DNA of 64,000 nucleotides from Sporolactobacillus shoreicorticis (GCF_024125445.1 NZ_JAMXWM010000012.1:55871-119870); one strand, 5' to 3'; positions 18,105 through 28,958 are shown, counted from the first letter of the stretch. Notes: generated by a model not told the origin, from the sequence alone. Made by a program: numbers and translations.

Positions 18105-18134
18105 ATTATAGATGAGTCTGTCCTTATTTGTCAA
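18105..18134 (-). promoter_or_regulatory. Sigma-A promoter of alaS leader
   Basis: TTGACA (18134-18129) and TATAAT (18110-18105) are separated by 18 bases. The -35 lies just beside the yrrI stop codon, so alaS has its own promoter. Confidence 0.85.
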
Positions 18135-19185
18135 TAATTCGGAACCGGTCGTTCAAGTGACGCAGGCAAGTACGAATAATGATAAAACAAGGAATAGCAA
18201 GGAGCATGCCGACAATTCCTGCAAGCTCACCGCCGACCCCTACCGCAAGCATAATGTAGAGCGGATGAATTTCCGCGCTCTTGCCGACAACAAGCGGCTC
18301 AATAACACTTCCTTCAAGAAACTGAATTAAAATGATCATCAGAACAACGCCCGCCATTGAATAAAAAGATTTTGTTGCGGCAATAAGAACTGCCGGTGCA
18401 GCACCGATAAACGGTCCAAAGTACGGAATCAGGTCTGTCGAACCGATAAACAGCCCGAAAACAATCGGATACGGAACTTTAAGAATCCACAATCCAATCG
18501 TCGCCATCACCGCCAAAATCGCACAAACCGTCAGCTGTCCACGTATATACTTGCCGATCGATCGATCCATTTCCCCGCATATATCCGCCGTCTGCTGCCG
18601 CCATTTACGCGGCACAAGCAGCAGCGCATGCTTTTTAATCGATCCCGCATCTTTTAAAATATAGAAAGAGAGAAACGGAATAATTAATAGTGTGAAGAAA
18701 GACTGAACGACACCTGAACACCAATCCATAATCCGCTCTCCGGTGTGCGTCAGACTGCTTCGGATTCGTGCCAGCGCCTCATTGACCTGGTCGTGCACCG
18801 CTTCAGGCGTTGACCCATAGACATGATCCAGATTCGTTTGATACAACTTTTCGTAGTTTGAAATGTCGTCGTCAAGGCCTCTGAGTTCATGCAGCAGAAC
18901 GGGACCACCTTTATAAACAGTCAAACCGACCACGCCAAAAAAGATCGCATAAATTGCAAGGATTGCGATCGTTCGCGGCAATCCCATACGCTGAACACGA
19001 CCGACGAGCGGATGAAGCAGATAGGCAATAATTGCCGCCGCAAAGAATGGAACAGCAACATGCAGCAGAAAATGCACCACGGTACCAATGAGCGGCAGCA
19101 GGAGATAAAATAAATAGCCGTTCAAAAACAACAGCAGCGTGATCGACAAACCCTTCATCCACTGCAAAGCAGACCATTTCCGCAT
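18124..19185 (-). CDS. yrrI: AI-2E family transporter (YrrI)
   Basis: This 353-residue polytopic protein belongs to the AI-2E transporter/permease family (PerM-like). It has paired hydrophobic segments at the N-terminus (SITLLLFLNGYLFYLLLPLI; VPFFAAAIIAYLLHPL), an extracytoplasmic-type middle with LRGLDDDISNYEKLYQ, and the conserved PYPIVFGLFIGSTDLIPYFG and GSVIEPLVVGKSAEIHPL motifs. The substrate is unknown; AI-2 export is demonstrated for few members. Three consecutive ATGs follow GGAGGG; the third (19185) has the best spacing and gives the same length as B. subtilis YrrI. Confidence 0.88.
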   Translation of the reverse strand: MRKWSALQWMKGLSITLLLFLNGYLFYLLLPLIGTVVHFLLHVAVPFFAAAIIAYLLHPLVGRVQRMGLPRTIAILAIYAIFFGVVGLTVYKGGPVLLHELRGLDDDISNYEKLYQTNLDHVYGSTPEAVHDQVNEALARIRSSLTHTGERIMDWCSGVVQSFFTLLIIPFLSFYILKDAGSIKKHALLLVPRKWRQQTADICGEMDRSIGKYIRGQLTVCAILAVMATIGLWILKVPYPIVFGLFIGSTDLIPYFGPFIGAAPAVLIAATKSFYSMAGVVLMIILIQFLEGSVIEPLVVGKSAEIHPLYIMLAVGVGGELAGIVGMLLAIPCFIIIRTCLRHLNDRFRIIDK

Positions 19186-19262
19186 CATCATCCCTCCAAG
19201 CTTAGCATTGCCCAATTACAGACAAAACATGATACTTTTTGGGAACTCATTAAAGCGGAGTA

Positions 19263-19460
19263 TCAGAATCCATTTGCCTTTGCCTCAAGATCCGAAGACT
19301 GAAACAAGTCATCCAATCCGGTTAAACTGCCATCCTCTTCAACCTGGCTCAATGATAATTTTCCATCTTCAAGCGCTAATTCAATAAAGCAATCCCAGCA
19401 ATAATATTGATTGACTCCAATCTTTCCAATGTTCTTACTCGAACAATTCGGACATTTCAT
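19263..19460 (-). CDS. Small zinc-ribbon protein
   Basis: The 65-residue protein starts MKCPNCSSKNIGKIG and continues NQYYCWDCFIELALEDGK; the two CxxC knuckles (CPNC and CWDC) form a classic zinc ribbon. The acidic tail (QVEEDGSLTGLDDLFQ) has no known motif. GAGGTG lies 8 bases before the ATG. It sits 77 bases upstream of the AI-2E transporter gene on the same strand. Function unknown; zinc ribbons of this kind often bind nucleic acids or act as adaptors, which is only a guess here. Confidence 0.75.
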   Translation of the reverse strand: MKCPNCSSKNIGKIGVNQYYCWDCFIELALEDGKLSLSQVEEDGSLTGLDDLFQSSDLEAKANGF

Positions 19461-19563
19461 CAGTTTTCACCTCATCATTCAACAAAGCAGTTGCTCTGTT
19501 TGTGCTACTCGCATCAATGTCCATTTTCCCCCAAAAATATACATAGGATGAAGAATACAACGC

Positions 19564-19714
19564 AAAAATGTTAAAGATGATTCGGGAAAACTTAAAACCG
19601 ATCCACCAAAAGTTAAAGCAAAACTCATAAGTAAAAGCTAATTCAAGAAAAGTGAAAGCCAACTGCGGAAAACTTAAAACCAATGTACTAAAAATTAAAG
19701 CGAAACTCATAGCG
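19564..19714. repeat. Degenerate 21-base tandem repeat, about seven units
   Basis: Units share the pattern AAAAnTTAAAnCnAAnT plus four variable bases, with a 21-base period: for example AAAACTTAAAACCGATCCA, AAAAGTTAAAGCAAAACTCA, AAAAGTGAAAGCCAACTGC and AAAAATTAAAGCGAAACTCA. In one plus-strand frame each unit reads as a heptad like K-L/V-K-A/T-N-x-x, but stop codons interrupt it and no start with a ribosome site is present. Two more units lie at 35918-35959. Confidence 0.75.
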
Positions 19715-19784
19715 AACTTTCTTGGTCTTCGGTTCAACTTTTCCTGTGTGGAGTTGAACTTTCTAAGCGTCTGGTCCTGCATAA

Positions 19785-19809
19785 GAAAAACCGGGCAAAA
19801 AGCGCCCGG
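19785..19809 (-). terminator. Small GC-rich hairpin terminator
   Basis: CCGGGC (19791-19796) and GCCCGG (19804-19809) flank an A-rich loop; on the minus strand the stem is followed by TTTTTC. No minus-strand gene clearly reads into it; it may insulate the repeat region. Confidence 0.6.
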
Positions 19810-19813
19810 CCCT

Positions 19814-19852
19814 TACTTTCGCAGGATACGGTGGCTTTCGTGTTGCATTAGG
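19814..19852. repeat. Copy 1 of a ~40-base interspersed repeat
   Basis: It begins TACTTTCGCAGGATACG, has the core GTGGCTTTCGTGTTGC and ends ATTAGG. Two further copies occur in tandem at 23431-23513, so the family flanks the recD2-yrrB pair. Confidence 0.75.
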
Positions 19853-19884
19853 CATTCTGGTCCTTCATTAAGGAACAAGTAAAA

Positions 19885-20024
19885 AATAAGCGGAGATATT
19901 CCGGTTATTTGCACTCTTGAGCTTGTTTCGCCGGTGAATAAGGGTAATTTTTCCGGTTATACACAGAAAAAGCCTCCATTTTCACGTTTTTCAATTCAAT
20001 AAGCGGAATTTTTCCGTCTATTTA
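19885..20024. repeat. Three copies of a ~25-base imperfect palindrome
   Basis: Copies start near 19885, 19938 and 19999 with consensus AATAAGCGGAATTTTTCCGG followed by TTATT. The arms (AATAA/TTATT and CGGA/TCCG) can form a hairpin. Spacing is 53 and 61 bases. No ORF covers them. The type resembles small dispersed intergenic repeats of other Bacillales. Confidence 0.7.
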
Positions 20025-20136
20025 TCATGAGCGGTTACCTGATCGCCCAAATAATCAGTGCGGATTGGGAATCAGCAGCTTATGACCTTATCGTCGTGTC
20101 GACGGGGCAAAATTCTAAACTTTCTTTCCTTGTAAC

Positions 20137-20173
20137 AAAACACAGCCGATTAAAATCCAATCGGCTGTGTTTT
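20137..20173 (-). terminator. Terminator of recD2
   Basis: A near-perfect hairpin, ACACAGCCGATT / AATCGGCTGTGT, is flanked by A and T runs, so it can work in both directions. It lies about 105 bases past the recD2 stop codon. Confidence 0.9.
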
Positions 20174-20278
20174 CATGTTAAATGTGTTTCATTAATTTCG
20201 TGACAAAAATCCGTTTACGCTTTATTACGCTCACAACTCAAAACAGGACCCATTAGTATCACCGTCGGATCCGTTTTT

Positions 20279-22612
20279 TTATTTTTCCACTTTTTCATCC
20301 TGATTCGTTTCCGGGTCCTCTGCCGGCTCAGGAATGAGATGGAGCCGCTCGCGTATTTTTACAGCCAAACTGGAATTGCGCCGGTCGACATCATTTCGGC
20401 TGACCGCTTGTATAAACGCCTGTTCGTCACCACACAGAACGAGTGAATCCTTGCTTCGTGTCACTGCCGTATAGATCAGATTACGCTTCAGCATCCGATG
20501 ATAGCCCTTGACAATCGGCAGGATCACGATTGGAAATTCACTGCCTTGCGCTTTATGAATCGAACAGCAATACGCCAAGGTCAGCTGATTCAAATCATGC
20601 TTCAAATATTTGACCTCAATCGAATCAAACGTCACGATGACAGTATCTTCCTTGTCTGTTGTTTCTTTTGCTTTGAAAATAGCGGAAATTTCGCCAATGT
20701 CCCCGTTAAAGACCTGTTCGTCGGGATTGTTCACCAGTTGAAGTACCTTATCATGGACGCGAAACAAATGGTCGCCATAGGTAAGTTCGCGTTTCTGCTC
20801 ATCCGGAGGATTAAAAAGTTCCTGAAGCGCCACGTTGATCCGCTCGATTCCGGCATTGCCGCGATAAATCGGTGCGAGTACCTGAATATCTTTCGGATGA
20901 TACCCCTTCTTCTCCGCAGCAGCCGATACTTTGCAAATAAGATCAACAACTTGATTCTGGTGACACGTGAAGAATCGGCGGTCTTTTTTTGGTTCCGTTA
21001 AATCTGTGAGTTTGCCTTCCTTAATCTCGTGTGCGAGTTCAATAATCGATGATCCTTGCGCCTGGCGAAAAATATCGGTCAGACGGATCACCGGGATCGC
21101 TTCTGACTGAATTAAATCGCTCAGCACCTGGCCTGGCCCAACCGACGGCAACTGGTCTTCATCACCGACAATTACCATTTTCATTTCTTCCGGCAATGAC
21201 TTCAGAAGCTGGTTGGCAAGCCAGATATCAACCATCGACATCTCATCAACAATCAGCAGACTGCCCTCAATCGGATTATCTTCATCATGTGCATAGCCTG
21301 CGCCGCCATTCCACCCAAGCAGTCGGTGAATCGTTACAGCAGGAAGTCCGGTTGACTCCTTCATCCGCTTTGCCGCTCGCCCGGTTGGGGCAACCAGCAG
21401 AATCGGATACGGATGATCATCATCATAATCCTTAGGATCGAGCGAATAGCTGTTCAGCTCAGCGTATACCTCAACAATACCTCGAATGACCGTTGTCTTC
21501 CCGGTACCCGGTCCGCCTGTCAAAATCATGATCGACGATTGAATCGCTTCGCGAATGGCGCACTGCTGACTCTCCGCATATTGCATCGTCAGCTTGTCCT
21601 CCACCTTTCCAAGTGCTTCGAGAAATTCACTCTCCGAGTATTCATCCTCAGGCTCTTGTTCAATCAGCTTCTGAATCCCTGTAATGATCCCTTTCTCCGC
21701 AAAAAACAGCTGAGGAAGATAGAGATGGTCATCGTCACGCACCAAATTCCCATCCTTTTCAAGTGTATCCAGCTCCCGTATCAGATCATCCTCGCTGATC
21801 TCTTCTGTTGAGGTCAGTAATTGACGCACTTCGGCAATTGTTTCCTCCTCAGGCATGAATACATGACCATCATTCATTGCCCGCTCATTAAGCCAATACA
21901 AATAAGCGGCTTGAATCCGGCTGGGATGATTGCCCGATATGCCCAGTCCGGCGGCAAGCTCGTCCGCACGCTGAAAGCCAATACCTTCAATATCTTGAAT
22001 CAGTTGATAAGGGTTGTCCTGAATCACTTCCAAACTTTCATTACCGTACGCCTGATAGATTTTCATCGCCAGCTGTGAGCCGAAACCCAGATCCGACAGA
22101 CCGATCAATATTTTTTCCAGACCCTCATTCTTCAACAATGTACCTGTAATCATCGTACTTTTCGCTTCATCGAGCTTCGGTACCCGACTGAGGCAGGATG
22201 GGTCATTAAGAATCTCGGAGATAGCATTCTCCCCGAGTTCATCGACAATCGCTTCCGCAGTCTTCTTGCCAATACCGGGAAAAAGGTCTCCGGACAGATA
22301 GCTGATCACACCGGATTTGGATTTAGGCAGCAATTTTCGGTAACTTTCTACTTCGTATTGCTGTCCGTAGCGCGGATGCGTTTTCAGCTTTCCCGCAAAT
22401 TGATAGGTTTCATAAAGGTGGACGGCGGGAAAGAAACCAACCATCGTAATCTCTTTTTCGCTGATCGGTTCATTCGTCTCATTGATTTTGACAATCATCA
22501 CGGTATAGCCGTTCTCACTGTTTTGAAAAACAATCCGGACCGGTTCACCTTTAATTGAGGTCTTATGATCCGGAAAAAGATCCATTGCGCTTTGTTCCGT
22601 CATCCCCGCCAT
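20279..22612 (-). CDS. recD2: RecD2 family ATP-dependent 5'-3' DNA helicase (YrrC)
   Basis: This RecBC-independent SF1B helicase acts in replication-fork maintenance and repair. The 777-residue protein has the N-terminal OB-like part (GEPVRIVFQNSENGYTVMIV), helix-hairpin-helix repeats ([37 protein letters not shown]), Walker A LTGGPGTGKTTVIRGI, Walker B LLIVDEMSMVDIWL, the QLPSVGPG motif and the C-terminal motif VI region TLAYCCSIHKAQGSEFP, YTAVTRSKDSLVLCG. There is no RecB/RecC context. The ATG at 22612 or the one three codons later could be the start. Confidence 0.95.
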   Translation of the reverse strand: MAGMTEQSAMDLFPDHKTSIKGEPVRIVFQNSENGYTVMIVKINETNEPISEKEITMVGFFPAVHLYETYQFAGKLKTHPRYGQQYEVESYRKLLPKSKSGVISYLSGDLFPGIGKKTAEAIVDELGENAISEILNDPSCLSRVPKLDEAKSTMITGTLLKNEGLEKILIGLSDLGFGSQLAMKIYQAYGNESLEVIQDNPYQLIQDIEGIGFQRADELAAGLGISGNHPSRIQAAYLYWLNERAMNDGHVFMPEEETIAEVRQLLTSTEEISEDDLIRELDTLEKDGNLVRDDDHLYLPQLFFAEKGIITGIQKLIEQEPEDEYSESEFLEALGKVEDKLTMQYAESQQCAIREAIQSSIMILTGGPGTGKTTVIRGIVEVYAELNSYSLDPKDYDDDHPYPILLVAPTGRAAKRMKESTGLPAVTIHRLLGWNGGAGYAHDEDNPIEGSLLIVDEMSMVDIWLANQLLKSLPEEMKMVIVGDEDQLPSVGPGQVLSDLIQSEAIPVIRLTDIFRQAQGSSIIELAHEIKEGKLTDLTEPKKDRRFFTCHQNQVVDLICKVSAAAEKKGYHPKDIQVLAPIYRGNAGIERINVALQELFNPPDEQKRELTYGDHLFRVHDKVLQLVNNPDEQVFNGDIGEISAIFKAKETTDKEDTVIVTFDSIEVKYLKHDLNQLTLAYCCSIHKAQGSEFPIVILPIVKGYHRMLKRNLIYTAVTRSKDSLVLCGDEQAFIQAVSRNDVDRRNSSLAVKIRERLHLIPEPAEDPETNQDEKVEK

Positions 22613-22633
22613 CCTTCCTCTCCATTTTTGCCA

Positions 22634-23290
22634 TTATCGTTTGTTGTCCAGAGTTTTCAATGCGTTTGAAGCAAGAATATGCTGCGGATTCAGCTTCAGC
22701 GCACGTTCAAACAATTGGCGCGCTTTTTCTGCTTGATCTCTGAACGCCGCAATCACGCCAAGATTATAATAAGCATCCGCATGCAAGGCATCCGCGCGAA
22801 TGACCGCAGAAAATTGCTTTTCTGCCGCACTCAAGTCACCTAACTTCGCTAACATGAGCGCGTATTGAAAACGCGCCTCAACATCGGCGCCGTTTAATTC
22901 AACAGCGCGCTGAAAGGCAGTAAGCGCCTGACCACTGCGGCCTAATTCAAGCCCGCAACGTCCGATCATATAAAAAAGGTCGCTGTCATTAATACCTGCC
23001 TGCTGCGCATCCGTAAAGCATGTCGACGCTTCCTGATAGCGTCCGAGTTCAAACAAAGCATTCCCACAGCCAAAGGACGCAGGCCCATTGGTCTCATCTA
23101 GAGACAGGGCCTTTTTAAAAAAGGTAACTGCGCGTCGGCTGTCACCCATCGCAATCAACAGGTTGCCGAAATTGGTGTATCCTGTCGGATCATCCGGATG
23201 TGCTGAAATCGCCGCATCAAGTGCTTTTGCTGCTTGTTCATATTTTCTTGCAGCAATTAATTGCTGCACATGCACCATTGTATCCGCCAT
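22634..23290 (-). CDS. yrrB: TPR-repeat protein (YrrB)
   Basis: The 218-residue protein consists almost entirely of tetratricopeptide repeats, about six 34-residue units such as PDDPTGYTNFGNLLIAMGDS and DALHADAYYNLGVIAAFRDQ with the conserved W/L-G-Y-A-F-A-P pattern. It probably acts as a protein-interaction scaffold; no partner is known. ATG 23290 has GGTGG upstream; an earlier in-frame start at 23305 is possible. It lies between mnmA and recD2, as in B. subtilis. Confidence 0.88.
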   Translation of the reverse strand: MADTMVHVQQLIAARKYEQAAKALDAAISAHPDDPTGYTNFGNLLIAMGDSRRAVTFFKKALSLDETNGPASFGCGNALFELGRYQEASTCFTDAQQAGINDSDLFYMIGRCGLELGRSGQALTAFQRAVELNGADVEARFQYALMLAKLGDLSAAEKQFSAVIRADALHADAYYNLGVIAAFRDQAEKARQLFERALKLNPQHILASNALKTLDNKR

Positions 23291-23430
23291 AACATCCACC
23301 ACCAAACAAGCATTCTATTAAAGTTGTTCGAAAAGACCAGGGTCAGTCAGACGCTAATCTCCTGCATGCCAGACACCAACCCGTCCCGGGCGCCTAAGAT
23401 CAAGGAAGCGCATACCTACCTGAGCGAGCG

Positions 23431-23513
23431 TACTTTCACAAGATATAATGATTTCTGCGTTGTGTATAGGACGTACTTTCACACGACATGATGGCTTTCG
23501 CGTTGCGTATAGG
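23431..23513. repeat. Copies 2 and 3 of the ~40-base repeat, in tandem
   Basis: Two 40-base copies (23431-23470 and 23474-23513) are separated by three bases, giving a 43-base period. Both begin TACTTTCACA and end GTATAGG; the second has GATGGCTTTCGCGTTGC as core. They match the copy at 19814-19852. The rest of the gap 23306-23585 holds no gene that I can support. Confidence 0.8.
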
Positions 23514-23584
23514 TTATTAGCGAAAGGTCATGTGATTTAAAAGATCCTTATTGCCATTTTTTCAAACACCTTTTCTATAAGAGG

Positions 23585-25899
<2,315 letters not shown>

Positions 25900-25970
25900 C
25901 TGAAACACTCCTTTTTTATCTCCTGAAACAACGTTCAGGCCGGATTAACTGAGCCGTACCCATTAATCCA

Positions 25971-26393
25971 TTAAATATAGAACATATCCGGGTCTTGGAC
26001 CTGCGGATCAGAGTCATAATGGATCAAATCGTCCAGTGTCGTCCCTTGCAGAACATCGCGAACCGCATCGCGGATCTTCACCCAAAGCTCGCGCTTTGCC
26101 GGATCATCGTCATCCATCACTTCAACCGGCTGAATCGGTCCCTCCAAGACGCGGATCACATCTGCTGCTGTAATTTCACTCGGCGTCTTCGACAGAACAT
26201 AACCGCCATATGCACCACGAATACTGCTGACAAGTCCGGCGTTGCGCAGCGGAGCGATCAGCTGTTCCAAATAGTGTTCCGACAGATTGTGTTCATTGGC
26301 GATCGCTTTCAAAGAGAGCGGACCGCGGCCTTTATTTTTCGCAAGCGCCATCATAATCGTTAGGCCATAACGGCCTTTCGTTGAGATTTTCAT
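25971..26393 (-). CDS. cymR: Rrf2 family regulator CymR
   Basis: CymR is the master repressor of cysteine metabolism genes and works in complex with CysK. The 140-residue protein begins MKISTKGRYGLTIMMALA and has the winged-helix segment LSLKAIANEHNLSEHYLEQL, IAPLRNAGLVSSIRGAYGGY and a C-terminal DLIHYDSDPQ. It lacks the cysteine cluster of IscR, which supports CymR. GAGGTG precedes ATG 26393. Its likely targets include the mccAB operon in this window. It is divergent from rarA. Confidence 0.93.
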   Translation of the reverse strand: MKISTKGRYGLTIMMALAKNKGRGPLSLKAIANEHNLSEHYLEQLIAPLRNAGLVSSIRGAYGGYVLSKTPSEITAADVIRVLEGPIQPVEVMDDDDPAKRELWVKIRDAVRDVLQGTTLDDLIHYDSDPQVQDPDMFYI

Positions 26394-26665
26394 AACGTTC
26401 ACACCTCTTCATTCATCCTAAAACAACTGAGTATTCTAGTTCATTTATAGTCAATCTTTTGTTCCCGTGATTTCAAAAGTAACCCCTGCCTGTCCGTATC
26501 CCTGCACGTCATATTACATTCAGCGTGAATCGATCAATGCGAACATAGGAAGTGATCTATGGTAAACTAAGTTCAGACCTTCAATTATTATAGACGAAAA
26601 TGATTGACGTTGCACGTAATCAAGAATAATTCGCGCAAATATTTATAAATGAGAGGATGATCGGG

Positions 26666-28018
26666 ATGGATCTTTTCGATTTTCCAACCGATGAGCAATC
26701 CAATTTAAACGGACGGCCGCTCGCTGACCGCATGCGGCCGCAGACCTTAGACGAATTTGTCGGGCAAGAACAAATTGTCGGTAAAGGTCGTCTCCTGCGC
26801 CGAGCGATTCAAGCGGATAAGCTGACGCCCATGATCTTCTTCGGTCCTCCGGGAACCGGCAAAACGACGCTCGCGCACATTATTGCCCGCACCACATCTG
26901 CCTACTACGAGCAATTGAACGCCGTGACTTCCGGAGTGGGCGATTTACGAAAAATAATTGCTGCTGCAGAAGAGCGGCTTAAATTTGACCAGCAAAGAAC
27001 GATCCTTTTTATTGATGAAATCCATCGTTTTAATAAAGGACAGCAAGATGCACTTCTGCCCTCTGTTGAAAAAGGAACCATCATCCTGATCGGCGCGACA
27101 ACCGAAAGTCCGATGTTCGAAATCAACGCCGCACTGCTTTCACGCTCGCGGCTGTTTCGATTTGAACCATTGTCTGATGACGCGATACGCAAAATCATCG
27201 AAAATGCGCTGCATGATAAAAAACGCGGTTACGGCGAAGTGGCCATCCAGCTTGACCGTGACGCGCTGGATCATATTGTCCGCGTTGCCAGCGGTGACAG
27301 CCGCACCGCACTGCATGCCTTGGAGCTTGCCGCACTGACCACCGACCCGGATAATAAAGGGATCATTCACATCGATCGCAGCGTTGCCGAAGAATCCATT
27401 CAGGAAAAAGTGCTGCAGTATGACAAAAATGGCGACAATCATTATGATACAGTCTCCGCATTTATTAAAAGCATGCGCGGCTCCGATCCGAACGCTACCC
27501 TTTACTGGCTCGCGAAAATGATCGCTGCCGGTGAGGACCCGAAATTCATCGCCAGACGCATTTTCATTCATGCGGCCGAAGATGTCGGCCTCGCGGATCC
27601 CAATGCCCTCCTTGTCGCCAATGCTGCCGTCACGGCTGTGACATTCATCGGCCTGCCTGAAGCACGCATTCCGCTTGCTGAAGCCGCGCTCTACGTCGCC
27701 ACTGCGCCGAAAAGCAACGCCGCGGTTATTGGCATCGATCAGGCACTCGCAGCGGTTAAAGAGAAAAAAACCGGCGCAGTGCCGATTCATCTGCGTGACG
27801 CTCATTATAAAGGAGCCGCCAAACTCGGTCACGGCAAAGATTATCTGTATCCCCATGATTTTGAAGGTGGCTACGTCACACAAAATTATCTGCCCGAGTC
27901 ACTGCGTGACAAAGTCTTCTATCATCCGTCACCGCGGGGCTACGAACGAACCGTACAAAAACGACTTGACTACTTTGCCGAGCGAGATCAAAAGGAACGG
28001 CAGAAAGGCAATAGGTGA
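26666..28018 (+). CDS. rarA: Replication-associated recombination protein RarA (MgsA/YrvN)
   Basis: This AAA+ ATPase acts at stalled replication forks and interacts with SSB. The 450-residue protein has PLADRMRPQTLDEFVGQEQIVG, Walker A FFGPPGTGKTTLAHIIA, Walker [21 protein letters not shown], sensor I IGATTESP and the C-terminal tetramerisation region EDVGLADPNALL, YPHDFEGGYVTQNYLP. ATG 26666 has GAGG at a good distance; an ATG at 26657 sits directly on it. A C-terminal extension (RLDYFAERDQKERQKGNR) is basic. It is divergent from cymR, as in B. subtilis. Confidence 0.95.
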   Translation: MDLFDFPTDEQSNLNGRPLADRMRPQTLDEFVGQEQIVGKGRLLRRAIQADKLTPMIFFGPPGTGKTTLAHIIARTTSAYYEQLNAVTSGVGDLRKIIAAAEERLKFDQQRTILFIDEIHRFNKGQQDALLPSVEKGTIILIGATTESPMFEINAALLSRSRLFRFEPLSDDAIRKIIENALHDKKRGYGEVAIQLDRDALDHIVRVASGDSRTALHALELAALTTDPDNKGIIHIDRSVAEESIQEKVLQYDKNGDNHYDTVSAFIKSMRGSDPNATLYWLAKMIAAGEDPKFIARRIFIHAAEDVGLADPNALLVANAAVTAVTFIGLPEARIPLAEAALYVATAPKSNAAVIGIDQALAAVKEKKTGAVPIHLRDAHYKGAAKLGHGKDYLYPHDFEGGYVTQNYLPESLRDKVFYHPSPRGYERTVQKRLDYFAERDQKERQKGNR

Positions 28019-28124
28019 GCTGCAGCCGAATAAAATTGTTTTGAAAAATCGATCGTGTATAAAAGTCTCGCAAGTTGTCAATCCTTTTTACAAATCAACA
28101 AGAATGCAAGAAGGAGCATATACC

Positions 28125-28823
28125 ATGACAAAAGTGAGACAAGATGCATGGTCGCACGAAGACGATCTTCTGCTCGCAGAAACCGTCCTGCGCCATATCA
28201 GAGAAGGAAGTACACAGCTTGATGCCTTTGAAGAAGTGGGCGACCGGCTGAATCGGACAGGAGCGGCGTGCGGATTCCGCTGGAACGCGATTGTCCGCAG
28301 AAAATACGAACAAGCAATTGAAATTGCTAAGAAACAGCGTAAGCAGAAAAAACGCGCCGAGCAGCGTGGACGAACCATTCATCCGGTGAACACCCCTGCC
28401 TTCCACGTGATGGAAACTGCTGCACTCTCGGATCCTTCTGAACCCACCTATGCGGCGCAAAGTGCTCAACCCGAGCAAAGCAGCAAAGTGGAAGCTCCCG
28501 CCGCAAAACAGACACTCAGCATGACCGATGTCATTCACTACTTGCAGAGTATGCAAAAGGGCAGCGCAACCAGTGATCGGCTTGATCAAGAGAACACGCA
28601 TCTCAAGGAAGAAAATAACAAGCTGCAAATGCGTGTGAAAGAGCTGGAGCAGGAAGTCGTCGCACTCACCAAGCGGCAGCAAACCGTTGAGGACGACTAC
28701 CAAGCCCTTATCGGCATCATGGACCGCGCACGCCGCATGGTCGCCTTCCAAGACCAGAATGACAGCTCCGCTCCCGCCTTCAAGATGGATGAGAACGGAA
28801 ATCTGGAGAAAATTGCGAAGTAA
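28125..28823 (+). CDS. RsfA-family transcription factor (Myb/SANT-like plus coiled coil)
   Basis: The 232-residue protein has an N-terminal SANT/Myb-like DNA-binding domain (DAWSHEDDLLLAETVLRHI ... LNRTGAACGFRWNAIVRRKY, residues ~8-65), a basic stretch (KKQRKQKKRAEQRGR), a low-complexity linker and a coiled coil (ENTHLKEENNKLQMRVKELE, ~145-195). This is the architecture of RsfA and its paralogues, prespore-specific regulators of the sigma-F regulon in Bacillus. Paralogue identity cannot be settled, so I give no symbol. GAAGGAG lies 9 bases before the ATG. It follows rarA on the same strand. Confidence 0.85.
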   Translation: MTKVRQDAWSHEDDLLLAETVLRHIREGSTQLDAFEEVGDRLNRTGAACGFRWNAIVRRKYEQAIEIAKKQRKQKKRAEQRGRTIHPVNTPAFHVMETAALSDPSEPTYAAQSAQPEQSSKVEAPAAKQTLSMTDVIHYLQSMQKGSATSDRLDQENTHLKEENNKLQMRVKELEQEVVALTKRQQTVEDDYQALIGIMDRARRMVAFQDQNDSSAPAFKMDENGNLEKIAK

Positions 28824-28839
28824 AAAATATATGTACATC

Positions 28840-28871
28840 AACCCCTGAGGCAAAGGCCTCAGGGGTTTTGC
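28840..28871 (+). terminator. Strong terminator after the RsfA-like gene
   Basis: AACCCCTGAGGC and GCCTCAGGGGTT form a 12-bp hairpin with a small loop followed by TTTT. It separates the conserved core from the accessory operon. Confidence 0.93.
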
Positions 28872-28925
28872 GGCTTCCATTACAAAAAACAATTATAGTG
28901 TGAATTTTCTCAATGCATGTATATT

Positions 28926-28947
28926 ATTTCGCTAAATTTAGCGAAAT
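28926..28947. promoter_or_regulatory. 22-base perfect palindrome, probable operator
   Basis: The core TTTCGCTAAATTTAGCGAAA (28927-28946) is a perfect inverted repeat with one further A/T pair at each end. It ends 12 bases before the extended -10 element and so covers the -35 region of the glycosyltransferase operon promoter, as expected for a repressor or activator site. Confidence 0.75.
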
Positions 28948-28958
28948 TATTTGTTTAA

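Noticed and set aside
19435..19782. 115-residue minus-strand ORF upstream of the zinc-ribbon gene
   Set aside because: It is made of the 21-base repeat, overlaps the zinc-ribbon gene by 26 bases, has no ribosome site and reads as aromatic low-complexity sequence.
19652..19882. 76-residue plus-strand ORF with KxKAN heptads
   Set aside because: It starts inside the repeat with no ribosome site and runs through a terminator; only the repeat part looks coding.
27140..27883. 247-residue minus-strand ORF within rarA
   Set aside because: It is antisense to a fully conserved AAA+ gene and shows no family features.
28095..28892. 265-residue minus-strand ORF opposite the RsfA-like gene
   Set aside because: It is a shadow of the plus-strand coding frame and begins beyond the terminator at 28840-28871.
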